From Edolisoma coerulescens (lineage: Eukaryota > Chordata > Aves > Passeriformes > Campephagidae), in the NCBI GenBank assembly GCA_013397115.1, contig VWZW01005402.1, positions 66,036-130,035 on the forward strand: 64,000 nt of DNA. The letters are read 5' to 3'. Below the pieces are notes generated by a model. The model was given only the letters and a program-made list of their open reading frames with translations, was not told the DNA's origin and searched no databases. The position numbers and the translations under genes were made by a program. This document shows, piece after piece, positions 12,501 to 24,700 of this stretch; positions within the stretch are counted from its first letter, which is position 1; the number at the start of each line of letters is the position of its first letter.

Positions 12501-13910
12501 GGGTATTTTCTTCTAAAAACATGCTCAAAGATAAGTTTATCTCCATTTAAATTCACGGCTGTGAAACTGGTATAAGTCAAGACAAAGTTTCTTCAGTTTT
12601 GCTGTGTGCTTCTTTTTTAGGCTGGTTTGAACCAGAACTTCCTCGAAGGCTATGTTTAGAGGGATTTAGAGAATGGAATGCAGGACAATAGCAAGGTGCT
12701 TTTGGAACCTGCCAGCTTGAAAAAAAAAGTGCAAAGTTTGGTGATTAATCACAGCTGTTGCCAGAAAGAGAAGACAATTACAGTGCCGGTTCTGTAGTGA
12801 TTTCAGCTGGGGTCTGTCAGCTTCGGAGTCTGAATTGCAGAGCTCTTTTTGCACACAAACCCCAGCAGAGGCCCCCAGCAATCCATTCCATGAGCTGCAG
12901 GAAAGCTGCCGTGCTAATTAAGATGAATCTTCGTGTTTTGGAGGGAGTGCCTGGCTCTGGTGTGTCTGGATGATGAAGACATGGAGGCAGTGGAGGGATG
13001 TTTCTATGTCCCAGCAATTCTTAAATGACTGGCCAAATTTACTGTTGGCTTCTGTCTCGCTGTCTTCCCTTGAGCTTTCTGTGCCTTCCTGCTCTCAAGG
13101 CTGTCTCTTCCAAGTGGAAGGAAATATGGCAATAGTTGGAGCTCCTTCATCTTGTGGTGTGATAGCTTTGGGTATCAATTTATAGAAGAAATGTTAAAAC
13201 CTGCCCAAGAAGCCTTAAGGATCCTGCAATCCTGTTCCTTCGAGCTGTGATTCTGCCTGTGTTTGTAAGTGAAGGTGTAGAGACACTCGGGAGCTGGGAG
13301 GAACAAGATTTTGAGCTTTAAGATTGCAGAAACAAAAGATGTTGGAGGTGCAGAAGGTCAAAGGAAAACGAGCCCTGCATTGCCTTTGATGGATTCTGGC
13401 CGGGCTGTGTCGTACCCTGCCCCACTCTTCAGGATCCACTCCTCCTCTTTTCCGTTCTGCAGCAGCCCTTTTGACGTCTAAAGGTTCCAGCTCCACTTCT
13501 TGATCTTATCTGCACCGAACAAATCGATTCTCATACCTTTCTCTCATAGGTCACACTTGTAACATTCATCTGGAGCCTCTCTAATTGCTCCAGGTCCTTC
13601 CCAACACATGGCACAATGTGCACACAGTTCAGCAGGGGAATCAGTGGCATTTCTGAAGTACTGGGGTTTCTTTCTCTCTGTACTCTTATAATTTTCCTGT
13701 TTCATTGCAGCTGAGCAATGGATCTGAGTAATGGCTGAGGTCCAAGTCCTTGCAGGGAGCTTCTTGGCATGAACACGTAGGGTTAACCAAACCCAACCCA
13801 CAGCAAAGTAATTGAATTATTTCATCTAACGAATTCAAATCTGTTGTGACCCATTTGCCACTTGTACGAGAAGAAAGAGAAGCTGAGTTTGGCAGATGAT
13901 AAATTATCCA
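9514..13910. other. Intergenic sequence, no gene recognised
   Basis: The longest frames are 183 codons on the minus strand (10206-10757) and 149 codons on the + strand (10574-11023). They overlap each other, match no family I know, and lack flanking exon-like sequence. Nothing else can be supported in this stretch. Confidence 0.5.
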
Positions 13911-14022
13911 TTGCAAATTCATGAGTTTGAAGGCCAGAGGGGACCATTATGCTCATCTCAGTCTGACCTCCTGCACAACCCAGGCCCTGGAATTTGACCG
14001 AGCGATTCCTGTGTCATCAATG
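13911..14022 (-). mobile_element. Ancient CR1-family fragment (turtle-like 3' tail), minus orientation
   Basis: The + strand carries GAAGGCCAGAGGGGACCATT, then CTCATCTCAGTCTGACCTCC and TGCACAACCCAGGCC, then a segment ending GCGATTCCTGTGTCATC. This order matches the old CR1 3' tail common in turtles and other reptiles, read in reverse complement. It differs clearly from the younger avian CR1 tail at 9311-9513. For a copy that should be very old it is well preserved. Whether this reflects constraint or chance cannot be decided here. Confidence 0.72.
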
Positions 14023-15439
14023 TGTGGGTGACCCGCTTGCCCAGAGCTCTGTGGAACACCATAGATCTGGCTGCAGCCCAGGCTGGAAGCTGGCCTCCTC
14101 CCTCCTTTCCCTTCCTCTCCTTTCCAGCATTGTTTCTCTGAAGGGCAATTCCTCTGTCTTCCCACACTCGCTGAATGCCAGCCCAGCGCTGGGGCCCAGC
14201 TCAGCCCAGCATCCTCAGTGCCTGGGGCTGAGGAAAGGCTGCAGCAGCAGCAGCAGCACAAGCTGGGTTCCATCTCTTGCACTAATGTCCTTGTCTGGAA
14301 GCGGGGAGAGGCATGGATAAACACCCCCTGTGAAGGGCCAAAATCTCTTAGGGCTGAACAGTCCCATGTTTCCAGGGCTTGTGAAAAGCTGCTCTGCACC
14401 AGGATGTTTGCTGCTGTCAGTGAAACCACAAACCTGGGTAAAAACTGTCTGGTGTGAGGCACAGAGTCCCAGCCTGGTCCTTCCTGTGGAGGTTCTGTGG
14501 CTGGTTACTCCGGAGTGCAAACGGGTTCCTATTTTTTGGGATAATAAGGCACTCAGGGCAGCACCACACCTCCTTGGGTGAGGAGACAGCTCTCAGCAGG
14601 ATGGCTTCAGCTTTCTCTGCTGTGGTTTATCTACAGAATGGAGATTATTCCTAAGCCGAGACACAGACACAGGTTTGTTTATGGGTTTTTGTTTCGAATT
14701 TAAATGCCCAATCAATTAGCTGTTGGGAAAGAGGCTTTTGTGGTTTGCTAGTGGGGTGTTATTGATGATGCTCTTTCCTGAGCAGGGTTTACTCCTGGAG
14801 AGGGGTTTTGAGCAGGTCCCCAGGGTGAAACAGCCCAGTAAATAGGCATGGCTCTGGATTCCCTCCCACCCCAGGGTTCTGTGTGCGCAGAGCAAGCTGC
14901 TGGAACCTGGGGAAAGCCACAGTTCATGGCTGTGCTTCTTTGTGGGGCATCTGTGATGATAATGACACTTAACTGGCTGATGCTGGGTAAGTGGCCCTAA
15001 CTTTCAGACAGGTTCCTGCTGAGTGACCAACTCCCTAACTTTTCCAGGAGCATCTCAAGCCTTGGAGAACAGAGAGAGCTGGACGCAGTGTTTGAAGATG
15101 ACCTGCATCCTTCTCTAGGTGTCTGGGTGCCAATAAATATTTAAGACGCCAAAGTTCAGCAGGACAGAATTAACTGAAAGAAGCTGCTGTGAGCTGGAGG
15201 GAAAATCCCTTTTCCTGGTGGATTCCTCACTACCAAAGAGAGCAGCCAGACTTTGCTCTGTGGCACAGCCCTGCTGACCCAGCACAACAAACGCAGCCCC
15301 GCCAGGTCCTGCCTGGTCCCAGCTGCGCGTCCTGGCTGCCCGCAGGTGCAGACACTTTCGAAGACAAAAGGGCTTTGGCCAAGCCAAACCCGACACTCAT
15401 TACGGCTTTCAACAGCTCCACCCGGTCAGAAATCAGCGA
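14023..15439. other. Sequence upstream of the GPSM1 CpG island
   Basis: There is no recognisable gene. A short CAG repeat (about five units, near 14241-14256) is the only simple sequence seen. The stretch leads directly into the CpG island and may hold proximal regulatory DNA, but I see no specific site. Confidence 0.45.
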
Positions 15440-15589
15440 TGCTACTCCGCTTTCCCTCGGCGGTAACGTGCAGGCGTGGGGCCGCTCCCAGGGATGTCCC
15501 GGGAGGACAGCGGGGCTCTGCCGTGCCGGGGCTGCGTTCCCCGTCCCGCGGCGGGACCCGCCGTGCCGGGCGGGAGGGAGGGAGGCAGG

Positions 15590-15607
15590 CCGGCTGACAT
15601 CAGCCGG
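15590..15607. promoter_or_regulatory. Perfect inverted repeat with CRE-like centre in the GPSM1 promoter
   Basis: The arms CCGGCTGA and TCAGCCGG are exact reverse complements separated by CA. The centre, TGACATCA, is one base from the cAMP response element TGACGTCA. It sits about 95 bases before the start codon, within the core promoter zone. A dimeric bZIP factor is a reasonable guess, but binding is inference. The palindrome itself is seen directly. Confidence 0.45.
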
Positions 15608-15701
15608 AGGAGGGGCCTGCCCGCGAGTTTCTTTGCTCGGTGCATCACTTCCCGGCGCTGCCATACTCCGCTGCCCGCTCCCCGCCGCGGGGCCGGCGCC
15701 C

Positions 15702-15749
15702 ATGGCGAGCCCGCCCGGCGCGGACAGCCCGGGCTCGGCCGCCCGACGC
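15702..15749 (+). CDS. GPSM1: GPSM1 coding exon 1, 3' end lost at an N
   Basis: An ATG inside the CpG island opens a frame of 16 residues, MASPPGADSPGSAARR, which runs directly into the N at 15750. The end PGSAARR matches PGPAARR of mammalian GPSM1 as I recall it. There a few more residues (LYS plus part of an Arg codon) precede the exon 2 Met. Those codons and the splice donor are therefore missing, apparently hidden by the N. Position +4 is G, a favourable start context, although -3 is C. Exon 2 begins with the last base of an Arg codon, so this exon should end in phase 2. Without repair, gene predictors will miss the true N-terminus. Confidence 0.75.
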
Positions 15750-18700
15750 NGGGGGGGGGGCCAGCCCGGCGTGTGTGGGGGGCCAGCCCGGCGTGTGTGG
15801 GGGGCCAGCCCGGCCCCGAGCCCCGGAGCGCAGCGGGGTCGGCGCGGAGGGAGGGAGCGCTCGGCCGTGGGAAGCGAGGAGCTGTTGCACGGGTGGGGAT
15901 CCGGCCGGAGCGCAGCGAGAGGAGCCGGGGAGGACGCGGCGCTCCCTCCGTGGGGCAGCTCCCGCTCGTGGGTGGTGGGAGCTGGCGATGCTCCGGTGGG
16001 GTCCTTGGCACCGGCCTGGAGCGAGCGGCTCCGCTGCTGAGGAGGGTGATGCTGAAAGCTGCTCGGCGCTGGGCAATCGCATGGGAGGCTCCTGATCGCA
16101 CTGCAGAGACTTCGAGTCTCAGCTTTAAAACTGGGCGCTACAGAAATTCACACAGGGCTGGAAGGAAAAAAAAAAAAAAAAATAGCTCCAGGCTGTTTGG
16201 TGTTCATGGCAGTGCCGTATCTTGCCCATTCTCTTCATTAAGATCAAAAATGGAAAAGACCAAACCCAAAGAAGACTTAAATGAGTCACTTTGAGGCCTT
16301 AGAGCGTTGTTCATGCTGTTCACCATCGCTGTGTTTTATCTCTCCTCTAGCAGTCTGAAGTGGAGGTGGTGCAGTAGCTGGACTAGAGGGCTAAAAAAGC
16401 CCAAGGATGCTTGAAGTGTATAGGATACAGTAGCTTTTCATCAATTCTCTTTGCATGCTCTGCAATAATTAGCACAGCAGCTAGTGGGTTGTCTGCTTTA
16501 ATGAGTGCTGGTTCATTAGGGCAGCAGGTGTTTCTTGGTTATGTTGTGTTGTAGAGCAACTCCAGGGAAAAAGGAGGAAGCAGAGTTAATATCATTGCTC
16601 TACCTGCTCTGGGGGAGCTAGAGCTGTGGAGAAACCTGCTGGATTTTAACCAAATTTGATCTTCTTCTTTCTTTCTTTCTTTCTTTTTGTTTTTCTTGGA
16701 AGGTTTTTTGGGATGAGATTTTGGTCACTTTTGCAAAGGAAATTTTAGGGGGAAGCTGCTTATCACAAATGTGTGCCTGCACATGAACACAGCTCCCAGC
16801 TGCTGGTGAAGAGAGAACAGAAGAGAAATGGGAAGCATTTCTCCTGTGGCTTATCTGGGTGGCTCTGACAGGGCATGTGGTTTTAAAAGTCTCTGCTGTG
16901 CCTTTTAGGCCTTGAAAGCGGGCACTGGTGGAGGCTGTGTCCCTACTGCTCTGTGAGATAAGTGGTAACTTAGTTTCTTCCTTAACTTCACTGGTATTGC
17001 AGTGCAGAAACTGCAGGGTGAATTCAGTGCCCCTCTCTGGTGTGATGGGTGGAACCTCAGGTGACTGGGTGGTAAAGCCATAGTAACTGGTACCAAAATC
17101 TTAAAATGTGGGGGTTTTTTTTGCCTGGGAGCATTAATTGAGGTGTAAGAACTGCAGAAGGTACCTGTGCAGGCAGGGAGTGCCAGACCCCTTATCTAGG
17201 GAGCTGGGGGAGGTATATTCCTTCTAGGAAATGGGGGTGGGTGGAGAGAAGTGTGCCAAAAATGAAATGTTTATTCATTTTATTACATCCTTTAGTGGTT
17301 CCCTAAATTCAACCCCTCCTAAACAAAGGCATGTGCTCTGTTGTGCTGGCAGCAAAAGAGTCTGGGTGCTGACCGGGCCAAACATATCTATTTACAGACA
17401 CTGAAGTTAAAACTTTTGCTACAGCAGTCACACACCACAAACCAGGGTTTCTGCCTCTGTGCAGCTCTGTACATCTGCCCCTGCTCACCCTTCTGATGCC
17501 ATTTGCTACCCAGAACTGCTGAGTCTCGAGGAGGACTTGTTGGAAGTCCAGGGCTTTGGAAGCTGTGACTCTGCAGGGCTGGTGTGTCTGGGGGTCAGCT
17601 CGTGCTGTTGGGTGTGGGGTCACTGCTGGGGCCTGTTGGAATTGTCCAGCTCTGCGATTGTGCTCTTCAAATTTGAGCTGGCCGAGTTCTGTGTGAGCCT
17701 GAGTTACTGCTTTGCCTTCCATGAGGTTTTGGGCTGGTGCTGATTGAAGTGCATTAGTCAGCTGTGTGTAACCTCTGAGCACTCCTTGGGCAGAATAGGG
17801 GTTGTAGGAGCTGTGCAATACCTGCTGGCAGCAGGTGTCCTGCTCTTCCCTGCTGCTGCAGGTGCTCCAACTCGCCTTTTGTGCTGGCTGGCTGATCCTG
17901 AACGTGCAGGAAGCACCAAATCCATCAAATGGTTCCCCTGGACTCTGGAGAGTGACAAGCTCATGCTGGGGACAAGTCCAGCAGTGTCCAGAGAGCTCCT
18001 CTGGATTTGGCCCCTTGCTTTTAAAAGGCCACTCTGGAGATTTCTGGGTCTGGGAGGGAGACGTGGACATGTCCTGGGGAAACCATCACTGTACTGCACT
18101 GACCTCATGGAGATCTTATTGATCCCACACAGAAAGAACATTAGATAACGCTGCAATCAGTCCAGAAATGCATTCATCTGGCCTGAGAACTCAGATAGAA
18201 GCACACCTCGTTCCTCCCTCTCCCTTGCCTTGCTCTCTGTTCTCCTGCAGTCTCCGTTTTCCAAAGCACTGTTGGCTTTTGTGATGTTTACAAACTTTTC
18301 TTGATTGTGTCACAAACAGTCCCCATCTCACTCATTAGTGTCACCACGGCGAGGACCTGACCTGAATGTGCATCGGGCAATTAGAGAGAGCTCTGAGAGA
18401 GGAGGCAGCTTCCTCCTGTTCTGATGGGAAAACTGGGATGGAAAAAATGCTGGCCTTCTGACACAGAAGGCAGCGAGAGAGGGCAGAACTCAGAGTAGTG
18501 GTTGAGGCAGAGTAAACTGATGTTTGCAAAGCAAAATGGGGAGAAAATCCACTGTTGGGGTGAACCTGTGTCTGGAATGGTTCCTGTTTGTTTTGTGTGT
18601 ATCCAAGGGATAACAGTACCATGGAATACTTTGATATTTTCCCTAGTTTTTGTGAAGTAAACTTGAACAACTTTCAAATCTGGACTTTATATAAGGCTAA

Positions 18701-21700
18701 AAGCTCTTTTCTTTCCAAGAGGTGGTGTTTAATTGTATCTGCCTGAGGTGAAAATTAGCACCAGCAGCAGTGCTGGGTTTGGTAAAGTGCAATCAGCTTC
18801 TTCTGTGGGATTGGGAAGGGGCTCAGGTGCACTACCAGAAAGCTGGGAATGACCATTTGGCCTCTGTTTACACTGTAGATTAAACTTGAAATTGCTTGAT
18901 TATTACCTTTGTGAATGCTGGTTCTGAGGTTTCTGAAAGATTCTGATTTTTCTTCTGTTGGCCCTTGCACTCAATCCCCACCAGGCAGAAGGATGTGTAA
19001 AACAGGACAAACATTTCTAAAATAGCTGTGCTGCATAATAGGTGGCCTGAGCAAAAATTATATGATAGTTTAGCAGGCAGGGCTGGCTTTGTTGACATCT
19101 GTTTTGGGATGTTTTGAACAACTCACTTGTACTTTCAGCTCTGGTGGGTCGTGTGGTCATCCCAATGTGGAGCCAAGCAGGACACTGAGTGTCCACCTCA
19201 GCAGGGAGAGGGATCCTTCTGGTCAGACCTGGGACTGGGACTTGGTGCTTTGCTTTGCGGATTTCCCCAGGATTTTGGGCATCCTTTCTGATCCTGCTTT
19301 GCCTCTGCCCTGTAGGTGCTGCTGCAATACAAACACTTCTTGTCCTCAGGGTGTTAACTGGACTCTGTGCACGTGGAAATGGAGCTGAGGTGATGCTCTG
19401 CCTTCTCCCTGTGCTGACTTGCACTTCACTGGTTCAAGTTCTGCTTGCTGTGCCTCTCCTAGGGTGAGAGCAGTCCCTCTAGATGCTTTATCCCGAAATC
19501 CTGGGCCCCGTACCGGGTGTTTGTGCCAAGCAGACAAGAAAGAGAACGTTGTGCCTTGGCCACGTGTTTGTGGCTGCTCAGAGTTTGTCTCTGAGTCATC
19601 TGAAGTCAAATCAGTTTGTGACTCGTGTGTGGCCTGAGGACAGCCCTCAAAGCCAGTTCCCTGCGAGGTAAATGTTAATAATCACACCAGAGCTGGGTCT
19701 GGAAGCAGCTGTGACCCTCCCCACCTGGGATGTTGGCTGTGAGGCAGGAGCGAGCTGTGCTACCCAGAGTCTGTGCCCAGCTGCTGGGGTGCCTTTGGCT
19801 ACCTCTCGCTTTGGTCACTGGATGCTTCCCTCCTGGAAAAGTGTCTCCAAGAGCTCACAGCCAGCAGGAGAGGAGGGACACTGGAAAGAGTTCCTGTAAG
19901 CAGGAGATTTGTGTTTGGATCATGGTGATTGGGGTGCAGCAATTTTGTTCACTCCATGGGTGGTGGGTCCTGTTCTGGCTCCAGGTCCTGTCAGGGCTTT
20001 GGCCCATATCTGCAGCATGAGCTACTTATGCCACAGGAAAATCTTGTGTGTGATTAATTTCTGTTTTCCTGGAGGATGTGGCCAATTAGGGCTCTGCTGC
20101 CCCTTATTTTCAAAGTTAGGGGAAGCAGTGCCTGTTACACCAAAGGATGAAAACGTGTTATGAAAGCTGAGAAATTGATTTGTTATAGAAGAGTGATTTT
20201 TAAAATCCTTTTTGTCTCTTCCTCTCTTGAGCCAAATGCAGCTGGACCATGACCACTGTGGTGATAGGAGACAGGAACAGCCTGCACAGCTCCCTTGGCA
20301 TTCCCCTCCTCCAGCTCAGTGATGAGTGTCCCAGACATTGGCTTTTTTCCTGATATATTACATAAACCACAGGGAAAAGCCCTGCCTTGGTGGTGCCTTG
20401 AGGATGAGCAAAGTCATAGCCAGGAGCAGAAAGGCTTAAAATTGGATATGCTGGGGAAAGTCTGGGGAATTAGCTTCTCCTCTCACTGATCCAGGCCTCA
20501 GGCTTGGAGGGAGCATCTGCGGGAGGCAGATAGGAAGGGAATTTTTATGGACTGGCAGTGATAGAATGGCTCAGTTTGTTAAAGAAGTTTATCAAGGTGT
20601 AAGATCCCACCTGGATTCAAACCTGTGGAGTGTGTGTGTGTGTTCCTGCTAAAGCAGGAGGTCCCCAGGTGTGCCCTGAGAGGTGACATTGCCACCTCTG
20701 GTTCTCCGTGCTTGGAGCTGGAGCGAGGGCAGGGGCTCCCTGCTGGACCACCCTGCAGGACCTGCCCTGAGGTGGATCTGGGGTGACCCTGGCCTGTGTC
20801 CTGGATCCCCTGCACAGCCAGGGACTTCCCAGTTGTGGCTCCCTTCACCTGTGCTAACACATCCCCAGGGCACAACTTCATAACTGCTCTCTCTAGTTCG
20901 AGCTCTCCATGAAGCAAATACTGCTCTGTCTCAAGCCTCATCTCCCCAGCTCTCACATTCCTGCTTTCCTCTCTCTGCTCTCTTGCCTCCTCTCCAGCAG
21001 ATCAGGCTTTCTGTTACTGGGGAACATGAACTGTGTTTTTGTTGTGGTGTGTTGATTTCTTGCTGTCTCGTATTTTTGCTCTCGAGGTGGTGTCCAAACT
21101 TGCATTCAGACTTGCTTGGAGAACAGGTTTGAACTCTGTCAGGTCTCACACTGCAAGAAGCCACAAGCAGCAAGTTTCTGAAAGTGGAGAGATGGATTTT
21201 ACTAAACTCTTGATGCTGTTCTGCTTTAAGAGCACTTTTATCTCCAGATTGCTCTCAGGTGTATCCAGTGCTGTGTCCCATCCCTCCCATCCCAATCCTG
21301 CTCTCTTGCCCCTTTGATCAGCCAACCCAGCTTCCAGAATTCCACTGCCCTGTTATAAAATCCTTTGCCAACCAAAGCCATGAAACCCAAATTCCTCCTG
21401 GTCTGGGCACGGAGGCTGAGTATCCCAACCACAAAGTGAATTCTGGGCCTGGGCTATTTATATTGTCAGTGGGAAAGCTTTTCATTGACTGAGCTGTTCC
21501 CTCCCTAAAGATACTTATAATTAAATGTTATTTGACAGATCTGACTTTCTAATTGGCTTAGATTTAACTGGTATAAATGGGTTTTATTTTTTTTTTTCCA
21601 CTGAAAGCTGAAGAAAGTAGGAATAATTTTGTTGGAAGGCTATTTGCATTCAGAGTCACGTCCATCTGTTGTTTAATGTAATAAGCTGGTAGAGTGAAAA

Positions 21701-24700
21701 AAAAAAAAGCCAATAAAACCCCCACAACCAGAAAGTCAACATCCCTGCCAGTGCTTGGTGAGAAGGGGAAAGGGACACGGCTGCCTCTGCTTTGGAGCTC
21801 TCTAAACAATGCCCAGCAATGTTATGCAACTGCCTAGGGAAGGAAGTGAAAAATTATCATTACAGTGCAGTTTCAAGGGCAGTATTAAATGAGCAATTTG
21901 CAGCACAGCCCTGTACTTAAGTGACTTAACTCACTTCTCCTGAGATAAAATTAACAGGGCTGGGTAAGGACAATAGCCATGACCTCTGTTCCCATCAGGA
22001 GAGGGGTAAAGACAGGCTCTTTTTAGAACTGAATCTGAGGCATGGGACTGAGAGCCTTCAAAGTGGGCAGCCAAACCCAAACCTGGTCCTGGAAGTGCCT
22101 GATGGATCCCTGCCCCACTGAAGCCTGGAAAAGGGGGGACAAAAATCTGCTGAAGCACCTCATTCATACCTGCTCTTCCTTATTTCAGTGGAAGGCACAA
22201 AAAGACCTTCTGCAAGGCCCTGGACACTGGAGCAGCAACAAAACCCTGAATTAATGATTTGGAAAGCAGTGCTGCTGCCTGTTCAGTACCTTCAGGATAG
22301 GACTAAATAGCTTAAAAATCTTCAATTCCCAGTTTACTTTTAGTGAGAGGATTTCACCCAAGGATGCCAGGCACTGGAACCACAGGTGTTTCCTTTCTGA
22401 CTCTGAGATTAGACAGGATCTGTCTGAAGAAGCTTCACCTTCTGCTGTGAATCAGGAGCTCTGTGCAGCTGCTACCCCTGGAGGGATTTTTGAAAGAGGA
22501 ATATTGGATTGTCTTGGCTCCCCTCAAGCTTTTCTGTTACCCTTTGCTCTTACACCCTCTGGAGCAGCCAGAGGGGCTCTTCACTGGGAGTCTGGGGCTA
22601 GTGCAGGAGAAAGATCAAGAAAAAGGTTGGGGAAAACACTAATGCCACAGCTCAGTGTAAGAGCTATTTCATGTTCCACCTGGGAGCAGATGTTTTGTCT
22701 TGGAAGCTGCTTTTAAAAATGCATGGGCAGGACTGGGAGCTGTCAGCTCTGTCTGCAGATGGCTCTGAGCTGCACAAGGTGACTGCTGGAGACAGCTCTG
22801 AGCACTCAGGGTGTGACAGGGCTCCTTTCCTGCCCGGGGATCCTGTTTCCCTCACATTCTCTGGCTGCTGGGGAGCAGGGATGGCTCCTGAGGAAGGGAG
22901 CCCTTTCCTGGGTGCTGTGGGTGCAGCTCCGGCTGCTGATCTGCGATGGGACCTGGGATGGATTCCTTGGTTTGCAGCCTCTCCCTGCTGAGCCTGGGAG
23001 GACTGGTGTCTGCTGTAGGATTGCAGCAGACTCAGCACAAGGAGATCAGCTTTGCCATAGGGCAACACAAATAATAATTAATAGTTGTGCTGAGTTCCCC
23101 GGGGGAAGCTCCACCCCGCTGCTGGGCCCGTGGTCCGTGTGTGGTGGAGTTTCTCCATGCCTCCATTAACAGAGCTGCACAAATGTGTATTTCCAGGTGG
23201 AACAGAGGGGTTTGCTGTTCCAAATGTCTTCCCAGTTCTGTTTCCAGGACATTCTTGGCACTCCTGTGCTTTTGCAGAGCACTGGGCTGTGTTTGCTCTG
23301 GGGTGGGCGTCGCAGCAGGTACCAACTGAGTGTTCACCTGTACCTGGTGGTACCTCCCTGGGCACTTTGGTGTGAATTGCTGCCTTTTCCTGTGCTCTGG
23401 AGCAGCTTCAGCCCAAATTAGCTGTGGGACAAGTTTCTCCTGTGATCCACGCTGCAGAGTCGAGGTGGCTCTTTGTGCACTCCATCTGTGGGAATATCCA
23501 TTCGTGCCTGAGGAGAGCTGGGAAGTGCTGATTAATATTCATCTCTCTGGGGCTATTTGTTAATTACTGTTATTCATGGTTTGTACGATGGTGCTGAGTG
23601 GATCCTGGCAGCGTTGCATCCGTTCCAGGGTTTCAGAGTGCATGGTAAACACCAGTATTTTATTGCAGCCTTGCTGGGAAATATTGTTCCTGTTTTCAAG
23701 GGGGGGAAACTCAGTCTTCAGGGTGAAGGAGCACAGAGGTGGCAAAACTGGGAGCTGAATGTCCTGACTCCCACTCCTTTCCTTCAGCACTTCCTCACCC
23801 ACGTCAGAATGAGGGTAATTGTGCCAATTATGCCTTGGAGACCTTGGCTTCATCCTTTACTGAGCCCTGCTGGGCAGTGCAGCACTGGTGTCACACGGAA
23901 TTACAGTGGCTCTGCTCTTCTGACAGGCAGCAGAAAGTTGTTGAGGAGGAAGTTACCAGCTGGTGAATTAAATACCTATTTAATAAAATTAACAGGTTGC
24001 AAGGTGCTCCTTGCAAATGTGGTGGGAACACTGCAAACCCCAGGAGAAGGAGCAGCCTGGGTGGCCCTGGGGTCTGGTCACTGTGAAGAGCCCAGTGCCA
24101 GGGACTGGCTTGAAGAAAGCAGGAGAACATCCCTGAGTGCGCAGGCACCTGTGACTCCACAAGTCTCTCAGGCTTTGAGAAGAGAGCAGGTAATTTAAAA
24201 AGGGAGAGAGGGACACAGAGCAATGTTCCCTGTCAGAAAATCCTGCAAGTTAAATTGTGTGAGTGAGTGGAGCTGCCCTGCCTTGGGGGTGGTTGTCTTT
24301 TAGGCTACGGTGAGAGATGGAGAGAGAAAAGCACACACATCTGTAGTTACAGTCGGGCAGGAGGGATTTGGGATGGGCAGGAGCTGCCAGTGCTTTGAGG
24401 AGGGTCCTGTCCTTACTGTCCTTGTGCACTCACCAGATCCCAGCTGGTGCTGCAGCAGCAGCAGCCCCTTTTTTTAGCAGCTGTCTGCAGAGATTTGTAT
24501 GGAGGAAATGCTCTGGGGATTGGATCTCGCTGCAAAACACAGAGGCCATCAGATTCAGCTTGTTTGGCAGCCAAGCCTTCTGCAGCACGAAGGCAGGAAT
24601 ACAAACCACCAGCGACTAACAAATGAAAATATCCTAACAAATGAGTATTTCCTAAGCCACGGGTGTCTCTCTTTTCCCTCCTGACAAACAAGCCCTTGTG

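Larger units (their letters stand above)
15440..16080 (+). promoter_or_regulatory. GPSM1: CpG island promoter of GPSM1
   Basis: CpG dinucleotides are abundant here and scarce on either side, so this is a CpG island. It covers the first coding exon. A GC box core (GGGCGGG) is at 15568-15574, and a perfect 8-base inverted repeat is at 15590-15607. No TATA box is evident, as usual for CpG-island promoters. The transcription start is not defined by sequence alone but should lie in the roughly 100-200 bases before the ATG at 15702. The island extends past the N at 15750 into the start of intron 1. Confidence 0.75.

Noticed and set aside
1..15439. Exons of LHX3, QSOX2 or CCDC187, the expected neighbours
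   Set aside because: No LIM, homeodomain, thioredoxin or Erv-like segment could be read on either strand. CCDC187 is too variable to exclude by eye.
17309..18070. 253-codon minus-strand open frame in intron 1
   Set aside because: No recognisable domain and no exon-like neighbours. It overlaps other open frames on the + strand, which suggests a chance lack of stops.
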